Origin: Rhodococcus sp. 06-462-5
Lineage (GTDB): Bacteria > Actinomycetota > Actinomycetes > Mycobacteriales > Mycobacteriaceae
DNA length: 64,000 nt
Assembly: GCF_002258315.1 (NCBI RefSeq)
Contig: NZ_NOYD01000061.1
Location: 62,001 to 126,000 of the forward strand
Direction of reading: 5' to 3'
The position numbers were made by a program, and so were the translations under genes. Below the pieces are notes generated by a model that ran no database searches, was not told where the DNA came from, and saw only the letters and a list, made by a program, of their open reading frames with translations. Position 1 is the stretch's first letter. Every line of letters begins with the position of its first letter. This document shows, in pieces, positions 17,826 through 25,773 of this stretch.

Positions 17826-18461
17826 ATGTCCGACTTGCCACACAAGGTTCGGGGCGTCGACCACGTCGCCTACCCCACATTCGATCCGGCGGCGACGGTC
17901 GAGTTCTATCGTGACGTTCTCGGCTTCCCCGTCGTCCATTCCATCTGCGCAGCAGGGTGGGGCCCGGAGAAGCACCCCGATTTCATCCACTTCTTCTTCG
18001 ACATCGGCAACGACGACCGTCTCGCGTTCTTCTACTACTTCGGTCTCGAACCGTTCGACGGTGGACCACAGGGTGATTCGTATTCACGTTTCGCCGAGGA
18101 CGTACCGATCTTCTTCATTCGCTCGCGTCACCTGGCGATTCACGTCGACAGCGAAGAAGACCTGATGGAGTATCGACGACGGCTCGACGGCAGCGACTGG
18201 CCCGTGGAGATGCAGATTCAGCACGAGACGATCGAGTCCATCTACACCCACGATCCCAACGGCTACATGATCGAGCTCACCCGCGCGATGCGTCCGGTCA
18301 CGCCGCAGGAAGATCTCGACGCGAATCTGACGATCGACGCCCTGATCGACGTCGTTCGCGGACCCGACCCGAGTATGGCGAACCTGTTGACCCGCAAGGC
18401 CGAGTTGATCGTCGAACGTGCGGCCGACTGGTCGGCCGAGAACGAGGTGGGGGTGTCGTGA
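17826..18461 (+). CDS. VOC-superfamily metalloenzyme (glyoxalase / extradiol dioxygenase fold)
   Basis: 211 residues. The two-module VOC fold shows in VDHVAYPTFDPAATVEFYRDVLGF (first metal histidine) and in HLAIHV...PNGYMIELTRAM (second histidine and a metal glutamate), giving a His-His-Glu set as in type I extradiol dioxygenases and glyoxalases. It sits directly after maleate isomerase, and no cupin gentisate dioxygenase is present in the window, so a ring-cleaving or isomerising role is possible but unproven. Its stop overlaps the next start (GTGA). Confidence 0.8.
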   Translation: MSDLPHKVRGVDHVAYPTFDPAATVEFYRDVLGFPVVHSICAAGWGPEKHPDFIHFFFDIGNDDRLAFFYYFGLEPFDGGPQGDSYSRFAEDVPIFFIRSRHLAIHVDSEEDLMEYRRRLDGSDWPVEMQIQHETIESIYTHDPNGYMIELTRAMRPVTPQEDLDANLTIDALIDVVRGPDPSMANLLTRKAELIVERAADWSAENEVGVS

Positions 18462-18703
18462 CCACGTTGTATGTCCTCGACATTCCGGAGAACACGACGA
18501 TCGCGTCGGTTGCGGACGTCGATCCGGCCGTGCGCGTCGACCACGTCGGCCCGTACTTCCGCATAGTCTCGGACGGGGAGATCGTGATCGATCGTCGGGC
18601 CACCGGATGCAGGCACGCAGTCTGGTACAGCAGTGTCTCGGGCCTGTCCGACTCTCGAATCACGCAGTGGGACAAAGACGCTCTGCGCGTCGAGGCATCA
18701 TGA
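18458..18703 (+). CDS. Uncharacterised 81-residue protein
   Basis: Small protein from a GTG start, with GTGA overlap to the VOC gene and ATGA overlap to the hydrolase gene, so it is certainly translated as part of the operon. No signal peptide, membrane segment or metal motif is seen, apart from a lone CRHAVWY. The predicted character is a small mixed beta fold (DHVGPYFRIVSDGEIVID). I do not recognise the family. Tight coupling suggests an accessory subunit or small isomerase of the pathway. Confidence 0.7.
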   Translation: MTTLYVLDIPENTTIASVADVDPAVRVDHVGPYFRIVSDGEIVIDRRATGCRHAVWYSSVSGLSDSRITQWDKDALRVEAS

Positions 18704-19929
18704 CTCTGGCCCGACTCGGGGCCGGTCGCTACATCGACGCCGCCGAGGCACCGAGCAGCACCGTCACCTCGGCGCACGAGCTCACCACCGCGGACGGTGC
18801 CAAGGTCAGCGGTGTGTTGCGCACGGTCCCTGGTGCCGAGACAGTCGTTGCCTTGATGCACCCGAGACAGGACCTGACGCATCACGTTCTCGTGCCCGAG
18901 CTGCTCGCCCGCGGATATGCGGTGTGGACTCAGGGAACACGTTCGGTGAACAACGACATCTCCCTGGTACACGAGCAGGCATTGCTCGACGCAGCCGCCG
19001 GGCAGGTGTTCCTCCGCTCACGCTCGTTCGATCACGTTGTGACACTGGGACACTCCGGTGGAGGCACACTGTTCGCGTTCTATCACGAGCAGGCCGGTCT
19101 CGCGCCGGAGCATCGACTGACGGCCACCCCGTCCGGTCGGCCGATCGACCTCGCATCCGCGGACATGCCGGTGCCGGATGGAGCGATCTTCATGGCCCCG
19201 CACCCCGGACAGGGCGCGCTGCTGCTGCGACTGATCGATCCGTCCGTCGTCGACGAATCCGACCCCATGTCCATCGACCCGTCGCTCGACCCCTTCGCTG
19301 CAGCCAACGGATTCGTCGACGCACCCGAAAGCTCTTCGTATTCGGAGGCTTTTGTCGGCCGATATCGCACCGCGCAACGCGAGCGCGTCGCTCGGCTGGA
19401 CGGACTCGCGCGATCACGGGTCACCGAAGCATCCGACGCCCGACGGCGTTTCAAGACAAGCGGTGATCCTGCCGACCGTCGAGATGCGTTGGCACCGCGC
19501 ATATTGACCGTCTATCGCACCGACGCCGACCTCCGGTTCACCGACCTGTCACTGAGCCCCAACGCCCGACCCTACGGTTCACTGTTCGGCCGACGGCCGG
19601 ATCTGACGAATTACGGGCTCGTCGGATTCGCGCGCCTGTCCACGCCCGATGCCTGGTTGTCGACGTGGTCCGGTCTGAGCTCCAACGCCGACTTCGTTCG
19701 GTGCGCACCGTCGGTGACGGTCCCGTCGTTGTTCGTCGAACTGACCGGCGATCAGGCGTGTTTCCCGGAGGACGCGTCGAGGATGGTCGAGGCTCTCGGC
19801 TCGGTCGACAAGACCCGCGTGGCGATCGAGGGCACCCACTTCGGCGGCCCCATTCGCGACGGCGCGCCCACCGGCGCTTCTCTGGCCGCCGCCGACATCG
19901 GTACCTGGTTGTCCGAACACTTCATCTGA
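18700..19929 (+). CDS. Alpha/beta hydrolase, pathway-associated
   Basis: 409 residues. The nucleophile serine is in GHSGGG (LGHSGGGTLFAFY), a late histidine is in EGTHFGGP, and an acid candidate is in ELTGDQACFPED. The N-terminal half has VVALMHPRQDLTHHVLVPELLARGYAVWTQ, a dienelactone-hydrolase-like strand. It is much longer than simple esterases because of an insertion around residues 170-290. Coupled to the 81-residue gene, it may hydrolyse a ring-cleavage product, CoA thioester or amide; the sequence does not decide. Confidence 0.8.
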   Translation: MTLARLGAGRYIDAAEAPSSTVTSAHELTTADGAKVSGVLRTVPGAETVVALMHPRQDLTHHVLVPELLARGYAVWTQGTRSVNNDISLVHEQALLDAAAGQVFLRSRSFDHVVTLGHSGGGTLFAFYHEQAGLAPEHRLTATPSGRPIDLASADMPVPDGAIFMAPHPGQGALLLRLIDPSVVDESDPMSIDPSLDPFAAANGFVDAPESSSYSEAFVGRYRTAQRERVARLDGLARSRVTEASDARRRFKTSGDPADRRDALAPRILTVYRTDADLRFTDLSLSPNARPYGSLFGRRPDLTNYGLVGFARLSTPDAWLSTWSGLSSNADFVRCAPSVTVPSLFVELTGDQACFPEDASRMVEALGSVDKTRVAIEGTHFGGPIRDGAPTGASLAAADIGTWLSEHFI

Positions 19930-19950
19930 CCCTCCTGCGAGCGGAAATCC

Positions 19951-21264
19951 ATGTCACGTAACACTTTTTCTCCCGTGGTCGCACTCTGTCTGGCGGCGCT
20001 GACGCTGGAGGGGTACGACCTTCTGATGTACGGAACGGTGGTTCCGTCGCTCCTGGCGTACGAGCCGTGGGATCTGGATCCGGCGACCGTCGGGGTACTC
20101 GGATCGGTGGTGGGTGTCGGCATGCTGATCGGAGCCCTCGCCGCGGGCAGCGTCGCGGATCGCTGGGGTAGGCGACGGGCCTTGATCGCCGCGGTCGCGT
20201 TGTTCTCGGCCGCAATGGGATGCTGTGCGATTGCACCCTCACCCGAGATCTTCGGAGCAGCACGATTCGTGGTCGGCGTAGGAGCAGGAGTGTTGATGCC
20301 GACCGCTGCATCGATGCTGATCGAATTCTCCCGCCTGGAGACGAGGGCACGAACGGTCGCACTGGGCTTCGTGGGCACCAGTGTCGGCGGTATCGCGGCG
20401 GGGATCTTGTCGCTGTGGCTCGTCCCGGCGTTCGGCTTCCGAGCAATGTTCGCAGCAGGAATGATCCCGGCGTTGTTGATTCTGCCGATGATGGTCGGAT
20501 ATCTCCCCGAATCTCCGGCCTTCCTGACCTCACGAGGCAGGAGCGCTGTCGCACAGTCGATCTCGATGCGCTACGGACTCGAGGAAACAGTGGAGAATTC
20601 CGATGGTGACCCGACATCGACGGATCGCGGAATCGGTGCACTGTTCACCGCGAGCCGAGCGCGAGTGACATTGTCCTTCTGGGTGATGACCCTGCTGTGC
20701 CTGCTCGTGTTGTTCGGTGTCGCGACCTGGTTGCCCGCTGTGATGCGATCGGCCGGGTACCCGCTCGGAGCAGCGCTGTCCTTCCTGCTGGTACTCAATG
20801 TGGGCGGTGCAGTAGGTGCGCTCGGCGGTGCTTACCTGGCCGATCGGTTCGGTATCAAACCGGTGACCACCCTCGGATTCCTGTGTGCAGCGGTGTCGTT
20901 GGCATTGATCGCGACCACTCCCCCGATCGGGATCGTGTACGTTCTGGTGCTGATCGCAGGAATGGGTACGACCGGGACGCAGATCCTGCTGAACACCTTC
21001 ATCGGTGGTTACTACCCCGTGTCGTGTCGGACCACAGGGCTGGGCGTCGCACTGGCGGTGGGGCGATTGGGCGCAATTGTGGGTCCCACTTACGGCGGAC
21101 TGTTCGTCGCCGCCGGTGCCGGAACCAGCACTCAGCTTCTGGCTTTCGCCTTGCCTGCAATCATCGGAGCCGGGGTGACGATCCTGATTCCGACGGGACG
21201 AAAGCTGCGTAGCGGCCAGGCGTCGACGTCGGAAGGTCGACTGCATGCACCTGACGCAAGATGA
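19951..21264 (+). CDS. AAHS-family aromatic acid:proton symporter (MFS)
   Basis: 437 residues, twelve predicted membrane segments. TM1 carries LEGYDLLMYG, equivalent to the DGYDxxxYG signature of PcaK/BenK/MhpT aromatic-acid transporters. The loop 2-3 motif is GSVADRWGRRRAL, and the loop 8-9 repeat is GAYLADRFGIKP. It would import an aromatic or heteroaromatic carboxylate for the pathway encoded by this operon and the divergent hyu operon. It lies 21 bases after the hydrolase gene. Confidence 0.9.
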   Translation: MSRNTFSPVVALCLAALTLEGYDLLMYGTVVPSLLAYEPWDLDPATVGVLGSVVGVGMLIGALAAGSVADRWGRRRALIAAVALFSAAMGCCAIAPSPEIFGAARFVVGVGAGVLMPTAASMLIEFSRLETRARTVALGFVGTSVGGIAAGILSLWLVPAFGFRAMFAAGMIPALLILPMMVGYLPESPAFLTSRGRSAVAQSISMRYGLEETVENSDGDPTSTDRGIGALFTASRARVTLSFWVMTLLCLLVLFGVATWLPAVMRSAGYPLGAALSFLLVLNVGGAVGALGGAYLADRFGIKPVTTLGFLCAAVSLALIATTPPIGIVYVLVLIAGMGTTGTQILLNTFIGGYYPVSCRTTGLGVALAVGRLGAIVGPTYGGLFVAAGAGTSTQLLAFALPAIIGAGVTILIPTGRKLRSGQASTSEGRLHAPDAR

Positions 21265-21282
21265 TTCCGCTGATGATGGGAT

Positions 21283-22074
21283 TCACTTGCCGGTCCATAT
21301 CGGATCGCGCTTCTGCATGAAGGCCATGATTCCCTCTATGGTGTCCGCCGAACGGCTCAGTGAGTCCAGGGCCTGTTCGCTGAGCTCCCAGCTGCGCGCT
21401 TCCGTCTCGATCGCGCCGTCACTGATTCCGCGAGCGACGCGCTTGCTCGCCTGAACCGCGAGCGGTGCGTTCGCGGCGATGACGTCGGCGAGGGCAAGAG
21501 CAGCGCTCAGCACATCGGGCTGAGGAACGACCCGGTTGACCAATCCCCACCGAAGCGCATCCTGTGCGCTCATGGCGGTCCCCGTCAGCAGTAGCTCCAG
21601 CGCGACAGCACGCGGCAGTGCCGTGGTCAATCTGAATACTCCGCCTGCTCCGGCGATGAGACCTCGTTTGACCTCGGGCAGGCCGAAGCTCGAAGTATCC
21701 GCAGCGACAACGAGATCGCCGGCCAATGCAAGTTCGGTCCCACCACCGAGTGCACTGCCGTTCACCGCGCAGATCACCGGCTTCGTGATGTGGTGCTTGA
21801 CGATTCCGGCGAAGCCCCAGTGCGCGGTGTCCGGTGGAGTCACACCGGCGGGTCCGGCCGTTCCGAGCGCCTTCAGATCCGCTCCGGCACAGAAGACTTT
21901 GTCGCCCGCTCCCGTCAACACCACCACTCGAATATCGTCGGTGTTCTGGGCGAGCTCCCAGGCCTCACCCAAACCGCGATGTACATCGGCGTTGATGCTG
22001 TTGGCTGCCTCCGGGCGATCGATGGTGACGACGAGGGTGTGTCCCCGCACTTCGGTGAGTACCACTTCGGACAC
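21283..22074 (-). CDS. Enoyl-CoA hydratase/isomerase
   Basis: 263 residues, crotonase fold. The oxyanion-hole segments are AGADLKAL and NGSALGGG. Both catalytic glutamates of true hydratases are present, in GGGTELAL and LPEVKRGLIAGAGG. It is separated from the upstream TetR gene by 84 bases that hold the operator at 22120-22136, so it probably has its own regulated promoter. It likely acts with the thiolase-like protein upstream. Confidence 0.9.
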   Translation of the reverse strand: MSEVVLTEVRGHTLVVTIDRPEAANSINADVHRGLGEAWELAQNTDDIRVVVLTGAGDKVFCAGADLKALGTAGPAGVTPPDTAHWGFAGIVKHHITKPVICAVNGSALGGGTELALAGDLVVAADTSSFGLPEVKRGLIAGAGGVFRLTTALPRAVALELLLTGTAMSAQDALRWGLVNRVVPQPDVLSAALALADVIAANAPLAVQASKRVARGISDGAIETEARSWELSEQALDSLSRSADTIEGIMAFMQKRDPIWTGK

Positions 22075-22119
22075 GTCGATCCTCGTTTCTTCGGGCCGTG
22101 AGACCCGATAACACTAATT

Positions 22120-22136
22120 CAGACATTCACTGTCTG
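22120..22136. promoter_or_regulatory. Operator copy 1 for the 22-kb TetR regulator
   Basis: CAGACATTCACTGTCTG has 6-bp perfect arms with a 5-bp centre, between the TetR stop and the enoyl-CoA hydratase start. An identically built site (same 17-bp length, same arms, same GCAAT flank) lies upstream of the thiolase-like gene at 24322-24338. On the minus strand TTGCAG at the site edge could serve as the -35 box. Confidence 0.72.
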
Positions 22137-22158
22137 CAATGGTTCGGTCGTCTATTCG

Positions 22159-22758
22159 CTAGCTCAACGCTCGCAGGACGGTGTCGACGATCAATTTCGA
22201 GTGGTTCACGGCGGCGCGACCTCTCGCGCCTGCGTGCGCTTGCGCGAACAGTGCGCGCGCCAACACCGCTCCCGTCACGAGTTCGAGCAGCAAAGTCGTC
22301 GACGTGCCCTCCGGTAGTTCTCCTCTCAGAATCGCGCGGCGGACGATGCGTCGGGTAGTGACCAGGCGGCTCTGATTGAGAGTGTCGGTGAGATGCGACA
22401 ACAGGTCCGGATTCACCATCGCGTCGAGAGTCACCCGCAATGAGACCAAGCCGGAGAGCTCTCCGTAGCCCACGGCCAATTGCTCCGCGAGTTCGATCAG
22501 GTCCCCGCGGACCGATCCGGTGTCGATCGGCGTGGACAGCGGCGACCGGGCTTCGAGCGCTTGAACCAGTAGCTCTTCCTTGTCGGCCCAGCGGCGATAG
22601 AGCGCGGCCCTGCCGACCTTGGCCCGCCGCGCAACTGCATCGAAGGTGAAGCCTCGCCAACTGGTTTCCCAATACACCTCGAGCACAGCGGCATACACGC
22701 GATCCTCCATGTCCACGTCACGGGGCCGTCCTGGTCCGCGCGAAGACTCCTGAGACAT
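22159..22758 (-). CDS. TetR-family regulator
   Basis: 199 residues. The N-terminal HTH is FTFDAVARRAKVGRAALYRRWADKEELL; PGRPRDVDMEDRV precedes it. The C-terminal half resembles TetR_C_11 types. It sits between the thiolase-like and hydratase genes on the same strand, 40 bases after the thiolase stop. The paired CAGACA/TGTCTG operators flanking this three-gene set are its likely targets, giving negative control relieved by an acyl-CoA or similar ligand (inference). Confidence 0.9.
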   Translation of the reverse strand: MSQESSRGPGRPRDVDMEDRVYAAVLEVYWETSWRGFTFDAVARRAKVGRAALYRRWADKEELLVQALEARSPLSTPIDTGSVRGDLIELAEQLAVGYGELSGLVSLRVTLDAMVNPDLLSHLTDTLNQSRLVTTRRIVRRAILRGELPEGTSTTLLLELVTGAVLARALFAQAHAGARGRAAVNHSKLIVDTVLRALS

Positions 22759-22798
22759 GACTGCATCCTCTCACTCGTCTGCCGACCGAACGCGACGC

Positions 22799-24307
22799 TC
22801 AGCTGCAGAAGTCCACGGCAAGGTTCCCCTCGTTGTCCACCAAGTCGATTCGGCGTCCGATTGTCGATTCGTTCCGCCCGGACACGAGGTCGTGGAGCCT
22901 CGCTGCGAATTCGCGTCCGGCTCGGCCCGCCACCCGCGCCCCGTCTTCTGTTGATGCAACGACGAACGCTTGCTCCGGCAGACCGCTACGGTCGCACGTG
23001 ACCGTAGCGGTCTCGATCGTCGCCTTGCCCGAGTAGCCGTGCGCAACATGTGCCGGCGTGCCCGAGGAATCCACCGGCTCCGGGTCGCCGATGTACCCAT
23101 CGCGGTGAGCCGTCGTGGACAGCAGCACCGCATGCTGATACGTCAGGTAGCCGCCGTTGGCATGAACCAACGCGACTCCGGAGTTCTTTCGCAGAAGCCG
23201 CGTCGACTCCGCAACGGCGTGGAGCGAGTAGCTGCTCAGCGGCCCACCGAAGAACGAATGTCCGCCCAGGACGGTGGGAGTCGACCCCTCGGCCAGACCG
23301 AGCTCGTCGGCCAGAAGCTCCGGCACGATCGGGAAGCAGCTGTACGCGTCGACGAATGCGAGGTTCGCGCTGGTGAGATCGGCCCTCGACAGAGCGCGTT
23401 GCACGGCCGCGCGGAGAGCCGGGGCGTCGTCGAACACCGGGCGCGCCAACACATCCGGATTGTCGACCGCACCCGCACCACCCCACAGGTACACCATCCG
23501 ATCCTCTGCAACACCGGCCTCGCGAGCGGCCGCCAGCGAACAGACCATGACCGCAGCTGCTTGGTCGACGAACGGCATGGCGTTCATCGATAGTGGATAG
23601 CAATCGGACACAGACCGGTTCGACGCAGAAACAGTGCCGATGTCCTCCGGCGTGCGAAAGACCGGGCTCCAGGCAACGGGATGTTCGGCCGCGATTGCCG
23701 AGAAACGAGAGTACATGTCGGCCGATTCGCGCAGAGCCTGTTCGGGGGTCAATCCACGGCTGTGGGCGCGGGCGTTGGCAAAGAGCGGGTAGATCTGTAC
23801 CGGTGCCAAGATTCCTGCTCGCTGCATTTCGGCGCTGCCGAGGTCCTCGGGCGAGAACGACGGAGGGCCTCCCGGTGCGGTGGTCCAACCCGATTCGCCG
23901 GGGTCCACACCCGCCTTCGTCAGAGCACGGACGGAGGCCTGCGCCTCGCCGCCCACCACCAGTGCTGCAGTGCTACGCCCCTCGGCGATATCTCGGCCTA
24001 GCTGGTCGAGTAGGCGCGCCGGGTGGTGCCCACCGATCGTGCTGGTCGAACTGGATGTGAGGGTGACGCCCAGCCGCTCGGCAACCAGGGACGGAAGGTC
24101 GTCGTAATTCCAGCTCGTGGTGCGAACAGCGTGCACAGCGTCGAGCTTCTCTTTCAGGCCGTGTCCGCCGGCGTCGTCGATCGCTGCGTCCACAGCGCGC
24201 AGAACGAGCTCGAGAGGTTCGATGGCGCTCTGTGAAGGCCCGGCACCTGTGAATTTCAGGTCACCCACGCCCACGATGACCGGGACGCGCTCCGCAGTGA
24301 TGGACAT
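22799..24307 (-). CDS. Thiolase-like protein lacking the nucleophilic cysteine
   Basis: 502 residues with the overall plan of acetyl-CoA acetyltransferase-like proteins of actinobacteria. Where thiolases have the acyl-accepting cysteine this protein reads STSTIGGHHPARL, so it is unlikely to perform normal thiolysis. Conserved later segments are VDAYSCFPIVPELL and GGHSFFGGPLSSYSLH, plus an extra C-terminal OB-like portion (residues about 420-502). Start chosen at ATG 24307, which lies just downstream of an operator and a plausible promoter. Confidence 0.82.
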   Translation of the reverse strand: MSITAERVPVIVGVGDLKFTGAGPSQSAIEPLELVLRAVDAAIDDAGGHGLKEKLDAVHAVRTTSWNYDDLPSLVAERLGVTLTSSSTSTIGGHHPARLLDQLGRDIAEGRSTAALVVGGEAQASVRALTKAGVDPGESGWTTAPGGPPSFSPEDLGSAEMQRAGILAPVQIYPLFANARAHSRGLTPEQALRESADMYSRFSAIAAEHPVAWSPVFRTPEDIGTVSASNRSVSDCYPLSMNAMPFVDQAAAVMVCSLAAAREAGVAEDRMVYLWGGAGAVDNPDVLARPVFDDAPALRAAVQRALSRADLTSANLAFVDAYSCFPIVPELLADELGLAEGSTPTVLGGHSFFGGPLSSYSLHAVAESTRLLRKNSGVALVHANGGYLTYQHAVLLSTTAHRDGYIGDPEPVDSSGTPAHVAHGYSGKATIETATVTCDRSGLPEQAFVVASTEDGARVAGRAGREFAARLHDLVSGRNESTIGRRIDLVDNEGNLAVDFCS

Positions 24308-24321
24308 TCTCACAGCATATA

Positions 24322-24338
24322 CAGACAGAAGCTGTCTG
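24322..24338. promoter_or_regulatory. Operator copy 2 for the 22-kb TetR regulator
   Basis: CAGACAGAAGCTGTCTG, 7-bp perfect arms with a 3-bp centre, 15 bases upstream of the thiolase-like start codon. On the minus strand it overlaps a TTGCAG - 16 bases - TATGCT promoter candidate, so binding would block transcription. Confidence 0.75.
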
Positions 24339-24464
24339 CAATCCGCCCGCCGATCGCCAACGCCACACCCGTAACCGGAGGATTCGATCGGCCCGACGGT
24401 TCGTTTTCGGCGGCTCGGACCGAGTTCGGACGCTCTGCGTATCAACTCCCCATGCGCCTTACCT

Positions 24465-24480
24465 GGTGATTGACATCACA
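24465..24480 (+). promoter_or_regulatory. CRP/GlxR-like site over the -35 of the importer promoter
   Basis: GGTGATTGACATCACA matches 9 of 10 fixed positions of the TGTGA-N6-TCACA consensus bound by CRP-family proteins such as GlxR in mycolate actinobacteria. It contains the TTGACA -35 box. The same 14-bp core GTGATTGACATCAC recurs upstream of the third binding protein at 50586-50599. Confidence 0.55.
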
Positions 24481-24498
24481 GGCACCGGCGGCTATCTT
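24470..24498 (+). promoter_or_regulatory. Promoter of the catabolic ABC importer operon
   Basis: TTGACA (24470-24475), a 17-base spacer and TATCTT (24493-24498). The predicted start point falls within the regulon operator at 24500-24517, giving an untranslated leader of roughly 140 bases before the first gene. Confidence 0.7.
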
Positions 24499-24499
24499 T

Positions 24500-24517
24500 C
24501 AAACTGACATCAGTTCA
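24500..24517. promoter_or_regulatory. Regulon operator 1 (TGAACT palindrome)
   Basis: CAAACTGACATCAGTTCA: the right half-site TCAGTTCA is perfect and the inner arms AACTGA/TCAGTT pair exactly. It overlaps the transcription start of the importer operon, a position suited to repression. One of seven related sites in the window. Confidence 0.75.
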
Positions 24518-24554
24518 GTTTGACAGAGTTGCGGTTGGTTCGAACTCGCACATC

Positions 24555-24608
24555 GAGTCGGCGATCGGATGTCGACCGACTCAACGTCATACGACGACTC
24601 GCCGAGTC
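24555..24608 (+). other. Structured leader of the importer operon (two GAGTC hairpins)
   Basis: The intergenic stretch 24308-24647 (340 bases) has no gene. Besides the operator at 24322, the promoter and the regulon site, its leader contains GAGTCGG (24555-24561) pairing with CCGACTC (24576-24582) and GACTC-gcc-GAGTC (24596-24608). Because the four GAGTC/GACTC segments are interchangeable, alternative pairing is possible. No known riboswitch was recognised. The ribosome site GAAAGGAA lies 11 bases upstream of the ATG. Confidence 0.4.
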
Positions 24609-24647
24609 CGCGGGAAGTCATCGACGTGCCCCGAAAGGAACCCAGGC

Positions 24648-25688
24648 ATGAACAAGTTCAGGACGACGATGGTTGCCGTGGCGGCGACGGCTGCGTTGGT
24701 GGGCCTCACCGCATGCGGGGGGTCGTCTTCCTCCGCATCCGCTCCGGTCGAGGGCGATTGGGACGCAGTGATCGCTGCCGCGAACGAGGAGGGCAGCGTC
24801 ATGCTCTACTCGAGCCAGAAGCCGGCCAATCTCGATGCTCTGACAGCAGCTTTCGAGGCGAAATACCCGGAGATCGACATGGAATACGTGCGTGGCACCG
24901 ACTCGGAGATCAACCCCAGGGTCGAGACGGAGAACCGAACCGGGACCGGTATCGCCGACGTCCACATGACGACCGACGCGTCGTGGATTCAGAACGCCGC
25001 CGAGTCCGGAAAGTTCTCGACCGAACTCGTGGGCCCCGATCTCGATGCGGCAGCGTTCGATCCGGCCAAGAGCGTGATGAACGATCGATTTTTCTTGACC
25101 AGTGCTGCGGTATTCGGGCTGGGTTGGAACACTGCGGCCGTCCCGGACGGAGTCAGCGCACCCGAAGACCTGATCGACCCGAAGTTCCAGGGCAAGATCG
25201 GCATCGTGAACCCCACCGGATTCGCGTCGTACGTGGATCTGTACAAGTACTACGCCAAGAACTTCGGGGCGGACTACTGGAACCAGATCGCCGAACTCTC
25301 GCCGCGGGTGTACCCCAGCGCACTCGCAGTGGCGCAGGCCCTCACCTCCGGTGAGGTGACGGTCAGTCCCATGGTGCAGCCGCTCGTCACCGAGGTTGCC
25401 GCAGGCGCACCGGTCGATTGGGCTCTGCCCGACAAGCCGTGGGGAACACCCTGGTACTCGGAGGTTCTCAGCGCCTCGCAACACCCCAATGCAGCACAGG
25501 TGCTTGCCGACTTCATGGTGACCGCCGAGGGGCAGCAGGCGTTGAACGGCGGATATGCAGCGGTCCTTCCCGACATCGAGGGTGCGGTCGCGCGAGCTCA
25601 GGACATCGCATCTCCCGACATCGACGAACTGACTCCCGAGAAGGTCGACCAATACTCCCAGGAATGGCAGACCCTGTTCCAGGGCTGA
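24648..25688 (+). CDS. ABC importer binding lipoprotein, paralogue 1
   Basis: 346 residues of the FbpA-like (extracellular solute-binding family 1/6) class. Export signal with lipobox LTACGG, cysteine at residue 23. Family-defining segments here are LYSSQK, YVRGTDSEINPRVETE, ADVHMTTD, LGWNT and HPNAAQVLADFMVTAEGQ. The twin tyrosines of true ferric-binding proteins are not evident, so iron is not the obvious ligand. It is first in the operon with ATPase, fused permease and SDR. Two close paralogues lie at 47049 and 50648; all three are linked to the same operator system or its operons. Confidence 0.88.
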   Translation: MNKFRTTMVAVAATAALVGLTACGGSSSSASAPVEGDWDAVIAAANEEGSVMLYSSQKPANLDALTAAFEAKYPEIDMEYVRGTDSEINPRVETENRTGTGIADVHMTTDASWIQNAAESGKFSTELVGPDLDAAAFDPAKSVMNDRFFLTSAAVFGLGWNTAAVPDGVSAPEDLIDPKFQGKIGIVNPTGFASYVDLYKYYAKNFGADYWNQIAELSPRVYPSALAVAQALTSGEVTVSPMVQPLVTEVAAGAPVDWALPDKPWGTPWYSEVLSASQHPNAAQVLADFMVTAEGQQALNGGYAAVLPDIEGAVARAQDIASPDIDELTPEKVDQYSQEWQTLFQG

Positions 25689-25773
25689 ACCTCTACTGCT
25701 CCCGACGTCGCCTCGGCGCACGAAATGCACTGTGGCAGCCACGAAACACCAATACTCCGAAAGTGAGTACGCA

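Noticed and set aside
24648..25688. Calling the binding proteins ferric-iron receptors
   Set aside because: The FbpA twin-tyrosine iron site is not evident, and the genes sit in an acid-catabolism regulon rather than near iron genes.
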